Assembly (NCBI GenBank): GCA_963741305.1
Contig: CAVUHL010000003.1
Location: 1,612,001 to 1,676,000, forward strand
Length of the DNA: 64,000 bases
From: DATMER01 sp963741305
Lineage (GTDB): Bacteria > Acidobacteriota > Thermoanaerobaculia > Multivoradales > UBA5704
Direction of reading: 5' to 3'
Part shown: piece by piece, positions 32,146 to 42,600 of the stretch
Layout: each line of letters starts with the position of its first letter
Position numbering within the stretch: the stretch's first letter is position 1
The notes under the pieces: model-generated
Databases searched by the model: none
Seen by the model: only the letters and a program-made list of their open reading frames with translations
What the model was told of the DNA's origin: nothing
Translations under genes and position numbers: made by a program

Positions 32146-33323
32146 ACCGCCCCCTCCAGGAAGGCCTCGATGCGCCGCGCTCCGCGCCGGCAGCGGGCGA
32201 GGAGGCGGAGGCGCTTCGCGGCTTCGCGCGGGCCAGTCCGCAAAGCCTCCCGGAGCAGCGGTCCTGCCGGCACCGTGAGTCCATAGGAGGCCGGAAAGAG
32301 CCGGTCGTGCAGTCCGGCGAGGATCCGGTTGCCCAGCATGCCGCCCCAGTGATAGCGGCCGGCCGCCATCAACCGGGAAAGAGAACGGTCCGGAAGGTAC
32401 TCGGCGATCCGGCGCGGTGCCGTAATGCCGTCGAAGCGCACCAGCTCCGTCCCCGCTTCGTCGAGGTGGAGGAGGCGCACCTCGTACCCGGCGTCCAGCA
32501 CGGCACGGGTCAGGAGGTCTCCGCTGCAATGGAAGGTCCAGCGGTTCCAGGGGACCGAGAGGTCGATGTCTTCGATGGCGGGGAAGAATCCCGTTGGGAG
32601 GGCCGTCAAAGCGCGGCGGTAGACCTCCGTCTTGAGGACGACGGCGAAGGTGCCGTGGCTCGGCCGGCCCTGGCGCGAGATGCAGGCGACCGCGGCCAGC
32701 TTCTCGTCCCGCTCCAGGGCGTCGCGCACCTGCGGCCAGAGGTCCGTCGAGGTCCAGAAGACATCCGTGTCGATCAGCGCGAGGTAAGGAGTGGGGCAGC
32801 GGACCAGGGCGTCGTTGTAAGCCTCGTAATAGTCCCTGCGCTCCGGCGTGCGTTGGATAACCGGGAAGTCCGGAGCGGGCCGGTCGGAGTCCCAGAAGAT
32901 CTCGACCACTGCATCTGGAAAGGCGCGGCGGACGCACGCGTGCCAGAGCCGCGCTACGTCTGGATAGACGGTGGAAGTAAGAACAGTAAGGGTAGACCCC
33001 GTCTCCTCTCTCCCCGGCTTCGGGGGAGAGAGGGAGGGCTCGCCGTGAGGCGGCCGGTCGCCGCGCGGGCGGTAGCGCCCCAGGCGGTCGTAGCCGCGCT
33101 CCCAGGTTCCTCCCATCCAGGTCCCTTCCCAGAAGAGAGTGCCGAGCAGCGAACCGCCGCGCATCTCGCCGGAGCGGAAGAGGCCGCTCACCATGGCGCC
33201 GGATTCGAAGACGCCGCCGTCCCACTCGCATTCCAGAAGGACTGCCCCCCGGTTGACCGTCTCCGGTCCGAACCGGCGCTGATGGTGGAGCTCCCCCTCT
33301 CCGAGTACGAGCGCTTGCGTCAT
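32142..33323 (-). CDS. GG-W/F repeat domain fused to a DTD glycosyltransferase
   Basis: The 393-residue protein has two parts. Residues 1-88 are a GG-W/F beta-solenoid-like domain (CEWDGGVFESGAMVSGLFRS, GTWMGGTWERG, GRYRPRGD), homologous to the stand-alone protein at 30225-30494. After a Pro-rich linker, residues 110-390 are a glycosyltransferase homologous to 28395-29270, with LIDTDVFW (Asp185, Asp187) and DIDLSVPWNRW. The fusion shows that the two modules work together. It overlaps the flavin-reductase-like gene by four bases and lies 24 bases after the sulfotransferase gene. Confidence 0.85.
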   Translation of the reverse strand: MTQALVLGEGELHHQRRFGPETVNRGAVLLECEWDGGVFESGAMVSGLFRSGEMRGGSLLGTLFWEGTWMGGTWERGYDRLGRYRPRGDRPPHGEPSLSPPKPGREETGSTLTVLTSTVYPDVARLWHACVRRAFPDAVVEIFWDSDRPAPDFPVIQRTPERRDYYEAYNDALVRCPTPYLALIDTDVFWTSTDLWPQVRDALERDEKLAAVACISRQGRPSHGTFAVVLKTEVYRRALTALPTGFFPAIEDIDLSVPWNRWTFHCSGDLLTRAVLDAGYEVRLLHLDEAGTELVRFDGITAPRRIAEYLPDRSLSRLMAAGRYHWGGMLGNRILAGLHDRLFPASYGLTVPAGPLLREALRTGPREAAKRLRLLARCRRGARRIEAFLEGAV

Positions 33324-33347
33324 GGCTTGGGGGAGGAGGGTAACACG

Positions 33348-34040
33348 CTACAGGACAGCACAGGCCTGCTCCAGTACCGATCGGCACCTTAGATAGGCTG
33401 CCTCCGCCTCGGCGACCCGGCCTGCCGGCAATGCGACCGAGATCTCCCGCGCCTCGGACAGGATGCGCCCGGCCGCCAACCGGCCCGAGCGGTCTCCCAC
33501 TCCTTTCATGCCGTGAAGGGGCTGGAGCCGGTATTCCGAAGACAGCGGGCTTCTCAGGCCGAGGAAGGCGGTCAGCCGTTCCAGTGTCCCTGCGGGGTCC
33601 TCAATCAATCGTTCATAGGTGAGGAAGGCGCTCCTCGGGAAGGCGCGGGCGTAGCGCTCCAGGTTGAGCAGGCGCTCGCGGTAATAGTTGAAGGCGTCGT
33701 CCAGAGTCGAGTCGAGCTGATGGACGAGGCTCTCGATCGTCCGCCGCGGCTCGCGCAGCAGGAAGACGCAGGTCAGGTCGATCCCCTCGAGGGCTCCCGG
33801 GTCGCGGATCAGCCCGTCGTGGAGCAGCTTGTCGAGGACATAGCGGAAAGGCAGTTGCCCTTCATGATGGCCTTCATGAGCGCGGCAGACCCGGTCGGCA
33901 AGCTCCCGCATTTTGTCCGTTCCGTCGTACACTACGTGCGTCTCCCCGTACCCGAGGATCTCCGGATGGCTGCAGAGGATCGAGCTCAGCAGCGAGGAGC
34001 CCGATCGCATGGTCCCCAGAAGGAAGAGGTAGGCCTGCAT
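33348..34040 (-). CDS. Sulfotransferase-family protein
   Basis: The 230-residue protein has the PAPS 5'-phosphosulfate loop at residues 8-20 (LGTMRSGSSLLSSIL) and the 3'-phosphate-binding REPRRTIESLVHQLDS region near residue 95. TYERLIEDPAGTLERL follows, as in bacterial glycan and lipid sulfotransferases. It would transfer a sulfuryl group from PAPS to a hydroxyl. It is the first gene of the minus-strand operon, divergent from the heme-motif protein gene across 101 bp that must hold the operon promoter; I see no clear -35/-10 pair there. With the downstream glycosyltransferases it suggests a sulfated glycoconjugate. Confidence 0.85.
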   Translation of the reverse strand: MQAYLFLLGTMRSGSSLLSSILCSHPEILGYGETHVVYDGTDKMRELADRVCRAHEGHHEGQLPFRYVLDKLLHDGLIRDPGALEGIDLTCVFLLREPRRTIESLVHQLDSTLDDAFNYYRERLLNLERYARAFPRSAFLTYERLIEDPAGTLERLTAFLGLRSPLSSEYRLQPLHGMKGVGDRSGRLAAGRILSEAREISVALPAGRVAEAEAAYLRCRSVLEQACAVL

Positions 34041-34141
34041 GATCGGGAGATTCTCCGGGAAGAGAGTGAAATAGCAAAGGGGCTCGTTTCACTCTACTGG
34101 GTAGACGAACCAGGGATTCCCTGATTTTCGGAGGAGAAGAG

Positions 34142-35494
34142 ATGCCGCGCAACCATCGTACCGCCTTGCTCCTGCTGTTCTTCTGTTGTCTCGCCGTACC
34201 CGCCTTGCCCGTGGCTGCCCAGCCTGCCTGCACGGCGGCCGGCTCCTGGGTGAACAACCCGGACCTGCCCGACCAGATCCCTGCCGGCGGCGGGCTCTGC
34301 CCGTTCTTCCAGTTCTCCTGGGAGAGCTTCCTCGCCCTCGTGGAGCCTTCGGGCAAGAAGACGGGCCAGCTCGTGTTCGAGACCTACATGTCCTCGGACG
34401 GGCTGTTCGTGGCGAACGGCCAGCAGCCGCTGCCCTGGGGCAAGTCGCCCTGGCCGCTCACCCTCGGCGGCGTCACCAAGCAGGCCGGTTCCGGCTTCGA
34501 CCTCATCGCCCAGAGCGGCGTCGAGGTCCAGTTCGACATGTCGGTCAACCAGCCGATGTACAACTACATCACCCAGAACGCCCTTTACAACGAGGGCTGC
34601 TTCAACGCCGGCGGCAGCAACATCCACATGCCCCCCGATTCGAACGTGGCGCCGAGCGCGAATGAGTCCATGGAGCTGAAGACCGCCTGGCTGCCCATGG
34701 TTCCCTGCGATCCCAAGAAGTATCACTGCACGGTCGCCAAGGTGAACGGTCAAGCGACGCTCGTGGCCCTGATCGGCATCCACATCGTCCAGAAGCTCCC
34801 GAACCACGAGGAGTGGATCTGGTCGTCCTTCGAGCACATCGCCAACGCGCCCCAGTGCTCGGACGTGGACCCGGTCCCGGCCGGCTACAAGGACTGGAAC
34901 TTCTTCAACGATTCGTTCGTCACCGCGGGCCAGCCGTGCACCCCGTGCCCGAACCCCACGGACCCCACGGGAGCGCAGACGGGCGACACGCAGTGCAACG
35001 CCGCGACCCAGTGCAACGTCTGGACGAGCGAGTCCGCCAAGCCGAACGTCTGCCGCGTGGCCGACGTGCTGACCGACGTGACGCAGCTCAACAGCAGCGT
35101 CTGGAGCCTGCTGCCCAGCAACTCGGTCTGGAAGAACTACATGCTGGTCGGCACCCTCTGGTTCAACCCCGGCATGACCAGCCCCACGGCGCCCTCGCCT
35201 CCGGTGCTCGCCGGCTCCACCGGCCTGTCCAACGCGGTCATGGAGACCTTCACGCAGAACTCGCCGGCCGGCTCCGGCATCAGCCAGGGCAACTGCTTCA
35301 ACTGCCACACCACCAACTTCAAGGCCGACGATCCGACGAACCCGGAAGGCAGCGGCCATGCGGACTTCAGCCACATGTTCGGCCGCATCCAGCAGACCAC
35401 GACGATCACCTGCCCGCCGTTGACGCAGACCTCGCACGGCCAGACCGTGGCCCCTGCGCCCGTGTCTTCGCACGGTTCCGGCGAGAAGAAGTAA
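34142..35494 (+). CDS. Secreted protein with a single c-type heme motif
   Basis: The 450-residue exported protein has a signal peptide of about 27 residues (ALLLLFFCCLAVPALPVAAQ). Motifs include FFQFSWESFLALV, GIHIVQKLPNHEEWIWSSFEH, many Cys residues and one CFNCH heme-binding site near residue 385. The build is that of uncharacterised exported cytochrome-like proteins in Acidobacteriota; a redox role is inferred from the heme motif alone. The tail is Ser/Pro/Lys-rich. AGGAG precedes the ATG. It faces away from the sulfotransferase operon. Confidence 0.72.
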   Translation: MPRNHRTALLLLFFCCLAVPALPVAAQPACTAAGSWVNNPDLPDQIPAGGGLCPFFQFSWESFLALVEPSGKKTGQLVFETYMSSDGLFVANGQQPLPWGKSPWPLTLGGVTKQAGSGFDLIAQSGVEVQFDMSVNQPMYNYITQNALYNEGCFNAGGSNIHMPPDSNVAPSANESMELKTAWLPMVPCDPKKYHCTVAKVNGQATLVALIGIHIVQKLPNHEEWIWSSFEHIANAPQCSDVDPVPAGYKDWNFFNDSFVTAGQPCTPCPNPTDPTGAQTGDTQCNAATQCNVWTSESAKPNVCRVADVLTDVTQLNSSVWSLLPSNSVWKNYMLVGTLWFNPGMTSPTAPSPPVLAGSTGLSNAVMETFTQNSPAGSGISQGNCFNCHTTNFKADDPTNPEGSGHADFSHMFGRIQQTTTITCPPLTQTSHGQTVAPAPVSSHGSGEKK

Positions 35495-35497
35495 CCG

Positions 35498-36625
35498 TCA
35501 GGATCGAAACATCGGCGGGGGCCCTGTCCGTTGGACCCCTGCCGCCCTTTTTTCCTCCAGCACGCTCTCGTAGACCTCCCGCAGACGAGCCCCCACGGCT
35601 TCGGCGCTGAACCGTCCGGCCACTCCCCGCGAAATCGCCTCGGAATCGAAGCGGCTCGACAGGGCGCGGTCGATCGCTTGCGCCAGCGCGGCGGGATCGC
35701 CCGGCGGGACGATCGCGCCGGCTTCGGGACCGACCAGCTCCTCGGGGCCGCCGCATGCGGTCGCCACCACGGGTACGCCGCAGGCCATGGCTTCGACCGT
35801 GGCCACGGAAAAGGTTTCCAACCGGCTCGCCAGGACGAACAGGTCCGCCTCCTTCAGACGGGCCGCCACCTCCGGCCGGTGCAGCTCTCCGTGAAAGGAG
35901 ACGCGGTCGGCTAGCGGCGACGCCAGAGCCTTGTATTCGTCGAGGCGTTCGCCTCCGCCGATCAGGTCGCAATGCCAGCCGCGGTGCTTCACGAGGCGGA
36001 GGGCTTCGAGAAGATCGGGGACGCCCTTGACCGGGGTCATGCGAGTGACGGCGATCAGCCGGCTCCTGCCAGGACGGGGCGATGGCGAGAAGTGCTCGAG
36101 GTCCACCACGTTGGGGACGACCTCGTACCTTGCCTCCAGGCCGCTGGACTCCAAGGCGGTTTGCAGCATGCGGCTCACGGGCATCACCCGGCCGGCCTCG
36201 CGGAAGGCGCGCCGCTCCAGTTGGGAGAGTGGGCGGGCGAGGGTCGAGTGCTCGGTGAGCACGTACGGCACGCCGAGCCTCCGGGCAATCAGCAGAGTGA
36301 GCGCTGCGGCGTCGTAGAAGTGGCCGTGCACGAGGTCGGGCCTGAACGGCAGCTCCCGCAGGCCGCGCAGGGCGCTCGGAAAGGGCCGGCGGCGGAAGCG
36401 GACGCGCACGGCCTCGTCTTCCTTTTCGACCTGCCAGAGCGGATCGCGGGCCTTTTGCGTGTGGAGGACCACTACCTCGGCGAAGAGGGACGCGGCACGG
36501 AAGTGGTCGCGGGTGAAGGGCGCGACCACCGGGGCCTCCCGGGTGGGGTAGGAGCGGGTGAGGAAGAGGACCTTCAATCCCAGCCAGTGTAAACGGGTTT
36601 CAAGATCCGGGGTCTTTCTGATCAT
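35498..36625 (-). CDS. Glycosyltransferase family 4
   Basis: The roughly 375-residue GT-B enzyme has LKVLFLTRSYPTREAPVVAP at the N-terminus, DLVHGHFYDAAAL, and the C-terminal domain motifs RLIAVTRMTPVKGVPDLLEA and FVLASRLETFSVATVEAMACGVP (the EX7E-type catalytic loop). Family members add sugars to lipid-linked or free oligosaccharides. The first 16 residues are atypical; a TTG near 36577 that encodes the Leu before KVLFLT is a likely start. It ends four bases from the convergent heme-protein gene and is divergent from the giant repeat protein, so it is probably a single-gene unit. Confidence 0.87.
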   Translation of the reverse strand: MIRKTPDLETRLHWLGLKVLFLTRSYPTREAPVVAPFTRDHFRAASLFAEVVVLHTQKARDPLWQVEKEDEAVRVRFRRRPFPSALRGLRELPFRPDLVHGHFYDAAALTLLIARRLGVPYVLTEHSTLARPLSQLERRAFREAGRVMPVSRMLQTALESSGLEARYEVVPNVVDLEHFSPSPRPGRSRLIAVTRMTPVKGVPDLLEALRLVKHRGWHCDLIGGGERLDEYKALASPLADRVSFHGELHRPEVAARLKEADLFVLASRLETFSVATVEAMACGVPVVATACGGPEELVGPEAGAIVPPGDPAALAQAIDRALSSRFDSEAISRGVAGRFSAEAVGARLREVYESVLEEKRAAGVQRTGPPPMFRS

Positions 36626-36664
36626 CTCGGCTTGTCAGCGAGTCCTTTTCAGAGGAGGATTGGC

Positions 36665-39600
36665 GTGTCTACTTCCTATGCGTTTGGGTTGAATCTCAGC
36701 TTCCGCCGTGGCCTCGTCGCCGCAGTCCTGTTCCTTGCCTCTCTGCCTGCTTTCGCGCAGAACGTCATGACTCTGACGGGCTCGGTGAGCCCGAGGCAGG
36801 CGAGCTACATCGGCACGTTCACCTATTCGGCCTCGTCGAGCGGCGGGGATCCGGCGACGACCAGGTACGCGTTCTTCCGCCGCCGGCCCGGCGGCATCTG
36901 GATCCCCAGCGTCGACTCCCCGAACTGGCAGGCGAGCAGCACCTACAATTGGAACCCGACCTCCTCCGACGTGGGCACGTGGGAGACCTTCATCTGGGTC
37001 AAGGACGGCACCACGCTGTCCACCCAGGGCAACAACTACGGTTACGCCGCCGCCCACAACTCGCAACCGGTCGAAGTCTTCGGGCCGCCGACGGCGCCGG
37101 GTCCGACGACGGTGAGCTGCGACTACACAGGAGGAGGCGAGTGCTGGGTGACGGGCGATTTCGTCGCCAGCGTGAGCGCGTCCACCGGCGGACTCGGGAG
37201 TCTCAACTACCAGATCTGCCGCAGCAACGACACCACGGGCTGGGGCGGCTGCGACGTGAACCTGACGCTCACCGGCGGCACGTCCATCACGGTCTCGGGC
37301 AGCCATCTGCCGTCGGACGGCTACCAGCGCGCCTACTACTTTCAATCCCGGGACTCGGCGGGCGCCTACAGCGGCTGGAACTCGCCCAAGTTCGTGCGGG
37401 TGGACCGCCATGCGCCCTCGGTCGGCGCCTCCAACGCCTCGGACGTGACCTGGTACTCCAACCGCACGGCCACGGTCTCGGCGAGCGACTCCGGGTCGGG
37501 GCTCCAGTCGGTCCGCTACAGCTGGGGCTCCGCCCACAACTCGAGCTGCACGACGGGAACTTCCACGTCCTCGGGCGCAACGCTGACGGCTCCGGCCGGC
37601 GACAACCTGCTGTACCTGTGCGCCAAGGACAACACCGGCCGGGTGGCGCAGTGGAGCGGGCGCTACCGGGTGTCGCCCCTGGGCCTGTCGGGCTCGGTGA
37701 GCCCGTCGCAGGGGAGCTATCTGAGCTCGTTCACCTACACCGCGTCGGCGAGCGGCGGGACTCCCTCCACGACCCGTTTCGCCTTCTTCCGCCGCCGTCC
37801 GGGCGGCACCTGGATCCCGGACGTCAACGCTCCGGTCTGGCAATCGGGCAACGTCTACTCATGGACGCCGGCCTCCTCTGACACGGGCGCCTGGGACACC
37901 TACATCTGGGTCAAGGACGGCGATACGCCGGCCGGCATGAGCGGGCATGGCTACGCGGCCGGCCTCAACACGGGACAGATCACCGTGCTCGGGCCGCCGA
38001 CCGTCCCGGGCCCCACGACCGCGGCTTGCGCCTACACCGCGGCGGGGGAGTGCTGGGTGCAGGGCGACTTCACGGCGAGCGCGGCCGCGTCGACGGGAGG
38101 CTCGGGGAGCCTCGTGTACCAGTTCTGCCGCAGCAACGACACGACGGGCTTCGGCGGCTGTGACGTGAACCTGACGTTCAGCGGCGGCACGTCGATCCTG
38201 ATCTCGGGCACCCACCTGCCTTCGGACGGCTACCGGCGCGTCTACTACTTCAAGGCCAGGGACTCCGCGGACGCCTTTAGCGGTTGGAATACACCCCTCC
38301 ACGTGCGGGTGGACCGCCACGCTCCCGCGGTCAGCGCCACCAACGCCTCGGACACGGAGTGGTTCTACAGCCGCACGGCCACGGTGGCGGCGAGCGACGC
38401 CCACTCGGGCGTCCACTCGGTCCGCTACAGTTGGAGCTCCGCGCTCGACGCGGCCTGTACGGCCGGCACGGCGACCTCCTCGGGAGCGTCGCTGAACGCG
38501 CCGGTCGGGGACAACACGCTCTACCTTTGCGCCAAGGACAACACCGGCCGGGTGGGGCAGTGGAGTGGGCGGTACCGCGTCGCAAACGGATTGAGCCTGA
38601 CCTCCTGCTCGGTCAGCCCGGCCCAGGGGAGCTACGCCGGCACCTTCACCTATTCGGCCACGGCGAGCGGCGGCATCCCGTCGACGACCCGCTATGCATT
38701 CTTCCGCCGGCGGCCAGGCGGCATCTGGATTCCGGACGTCAACGCTCCGACCTGGCTGGCGAGCAACGTCTATCCCTGGAATCCGTCCCAGGCCGATGCG
38801 GGCACCTGGGATACCTTCATCTGGGTCAAGGACGGCAACACTCCGCCGACCCAGAACGGCCACGGCTATGCCGCGAGCTGCAACCCGGGTCAGATCACGG
38901 TCGTGGGCCCGCCCACGGTTCCTGGCCCCACCACGGTGAGCTGCGCCTACACCACGGCGGAAGACTGCTGGGTGCAGGGCGACTTCACCGCGAGCGTGAC
39001 GGCCTCGACTGGAGGCTCGGGCTCGCTCGTCTACCAGATCTGCCGCAGCAACGACACCGCGGGCTCCGGCGGCTGTGACGTGAACCTCACCCTCACCGGT
39101 GGCACGTCCATCCTGGCCTCGGGGACGCACCTGCCCGCGGACGGCTACCGGCGTTCCTACTGGTTCCAGGCCAAGGACTCCTCGGGAGCCCTGAGCGGCT
39201 GGAACGTGCCCAGGTACGTGCGGGTGGACCGCTACGCGCCGACGGTCAGCGCCAGCAACGCCTCGGACACGGTCTCGTTCTCGCACCGCACGGCCACGGT
39301 CACCGCGAGCGATACGGGTGGGTCGGGCCTCCAGGGAGTCCGCTACAACTGGAGCACGGCCCTGGATGCCGCCTGCACGACTGGCACGGCGACCTCTTCG
39401 GGCTCGGTGCTGACGGCGCCGCCCGGAGACAACCTGCTGTACGTGTGCGCCAAGGACAACACCGGCCGGGTGACGCAGTGGAACGGCCGTTACCGGGTGT
39501 CGCCGCTGGACCTGACCGGCACGGTGGCTCCGAAGCCGGCGAGCTATCAGGAAGCCGTGACCTATACGGCCACGGCCACCGGCGGCACTCCGGCGACGAT

Positions 39601-42600
39601 CCGCTACGCCTTCTTCCGCCGCCGGCCCGGCAGCCCCACCTGGATCCCGGACGCGGCCGCTGCGAACTGGCAGGCGGGCAACACCTTCACCTGGCAGCCG
39701 GCCCAGGCCGACCTCGGCACCTGGGAGACCTACATCTGGGTCAAGGACGGCGACACGCCGGCCACCATGAACGCCTATGGCTTCGCGGCCGGCTCCAACA
39801 CGGGGCCGATCGACATCGTGGGAGCTCCGACCGTGCCGGGTGCGACCACGGTGAGCTGCGCGTACACGGCGGCGGGGGACTGCTGGGTGCAGGGCGACTT
39901 CACCGCCAGCGTGACCGCCTCGACGGGTGGCAAGGGGAGCCTCGTCTACCAGATCTGCCGGAGCAACGACACCACGGGCTTCGGCGGCTGCGACGTGAAC
40001 CTGACCCTCACCGGCGGCACGTCCATCCTGGTCTCGGGTACGCACCTGCCGTCGGACGGCTTCCGGCGCGCCTACTACTTCCAGGCCAAGGACACCTCGG
40101 GCGCCCTGAGCGGCTGGAACACTCCCAGGTATGTGTGGGTGGACCGTACCGCGCCCGCGGTCAGCGCCACCAACGCCTCGGACTCCTGGTTCAGGAGCCG
40201 CACGGCCACGATCTCGGCGAGCGATGCCGGCTCGGGCCTCCAGGGCGTCCGCTACAACTGGAACACCGCCCTCGACGCCAACTGCACGACCGGCACGGTC
40301 ACGGCGTCGGGGGCGGCGCTGACGGCACCGAACGGCGACAACGTGCTCTACCTCTGCGCCAAGGACAACACCGCCCGGGTGACGCAGTGGAACGGCCGTT
40401 ACAAGGTGGCCGCGTCCCCGACCATCACGGTGACGCAGCCCCCGGCGAGCTCGAGCTATCTCAACGCGGTCACCTGGACCGTCACGCCGACCGGCGGAGT
40501 CACGGGGACCCTCGAGTACCTCATTGCCCGGCACCGGACCGGCAGCAGCGACCCGTGGATTTCCTCGGCCTGGCAGTCGAGCAACGTCTTCACCTGGCAA
40601 CCGAGCCTGGCCGACGTCGGCAACTGGGAGAACTGGGTCCTCGTGCGGGACAGCCTCACCGCGCCGGACGAGAACGGGACCGGCTTCTCCGCCACGGCCA
40701 ACGCGGGCAAGGTCGACATCGTCGGCAAGCCGACCGTTCCGGGTCCGACCACGGTGAGCTGCCCGTACTCCACGGCTGCCAATGGTGAGGACAACTGCTG
40801 GGTGGCGGGTGACTTCACCGCCACAGTCACCCCGTCCACGGGAGGGATGGGGAGCCTCGTTTACCAGATCTGCCGCAGCAACGACTCGGCGAGCGGCTTC
40901 GCCGGCTGCGACGTGAACCTCACGCTCACCGGCGGCACGTCGACCGCGGTCTCGGGCTCCCATCTGGCAGCCGACGGCTTCCGGCGCTCCTACTGGTTCC
41001 AGGCCAAGGACTCCGCGGGAGCCTTGAGCGGCTGGAACACGCAGCGCTACGTGCGGGTGGACCGCAACCCGCCCACGGTCGGCGCCGACAACGCCTCGGA
41101 CGTGTGGTTCAACAGCCGCACTGCCACGGTCTCGGCAGCCGACGTCACCGGCGGTGCCGGCTCCAACTCCGGCTTGGTGGCGGTGCGCTACAACTGGAAC
41201 GCCGCCCTCGACTCGGCCTGCACCAACGGCACGGTGACCACGGCGGGAGCGACGCTGACGGTGCCGGATGGCGATAACCTGCTGTACCTCTGCGCCAAGG
41301 ACAACACCGGCCGCGTAGCGCAGTGGAACGGCCGCTACCGGGTGACCCCCGGCCTGCTCGTGACGGGCGCTGTCAGCCCGAGGAAAACGAGCCACGGAAA
41401 CGTCTTCACCTTCACAGCCACGGCGAGTGGCGGAGCTCCGGGTACCTACCAGTACGCCTTCTTCCGCCGCCGGCCCAACGGCGCCTGGATCCCGGCCGTC
41501 ACCGCTCCGGTCTGGCAGACGGTCAACAGCTTCACCTGGACGCCCACGCAGGACGACACCGGCATCTGGGAGACCTACGTCTGGGCCAAGGACGCCAACA
41601 CGACGCCCACCCAGAACGGCCACGGTTACGGGGCTGGCCAGAACACGCAGCCGATCGAGGTCCTGCCGGCCCTCACCCTGACGTCCACGAGGAGCCCGGC
41701 GCAGTCCAAGGCGGGGGAGACCCTGACCTGGACGGCCACCGCCACCGGCGGTGACCCGGCGACGCGGCAGTTCGCGCTCTTCCGGCGCCGGCCCGGCGGC
41801 ACGTGGATGCCCAGCGTGAACGCTCCGGACTGGCAGACGAGCAACGTCCTGTCCTGGACGCCGGCCGCGGAAGACGTCGGAGTCTGGGAAATCTACATCT
41901 GGGTCAAGGACGCCACCACGCCGGCCAGCCAGAACACGCACGGCTACGGCGCGGGCTATGACGCGGGCCCGGTCGAGGTCGTGCCGGCGGAGGAGCCCGA
42001 CTTCGCGCTCGACCTGACTCCCGCGGCGATCACGATCGTGAGGGGAGGAACCGCCCAGTACACCCTCTCCATCACCGCCAATTCCACCTTCGTGGGCCCG
42101 GCGGCCCTGGCCGTCTCCGGCCTGCCCCCAGGGGTCACCCACACCCTGCAGCCCGCGGCCGTCGAGGCCGGTGACACCGCTACGCTCACCGTGGCCACCG
42201 GTGCCGGCACCCTGCCGGCGACCTACAACATGATCGTCACGGCCACGGCCCACGGCCTGACGCGGACGGCGGTGCCCGGCCTCACCGTGCGGCCGCCTTC
42301 GGCCCCCGGCGAGCCGGTCATCGACTCCATCTCCCCCGACCTGTTCGACGGCGGCGTGGTCAAGACGATCACGATCATCGGCAAAAACTTCCAGGGCGCC
42401 ATCGTGACGGTCGCCGAGGAGGAGCCGGATCCCGACAATCCCACCATCCGGGTCTTCCCGTCCGTCGTCCAGGCAACCGTGAGCTCCGACGGCAAGCGCA
42501 TCGACGTCCAGGTCGACTGCACCGAGCCGGGCATCATGGACTTCTATGCGCTGGTGGTGGACAACGGCGTGGGCGATGCCGCCGCGTCGAAGCCCTTCCG

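Noticed and set aside
31273..33387. A 704-residue minus-strand protein covering two operon genes
   Set aside because: Only its last 290 residues resemble a protein family; the rest is a shadow of the GG-W/glycosyltransferase gene, and a TTG with a strong ribosome site lies at 32145.
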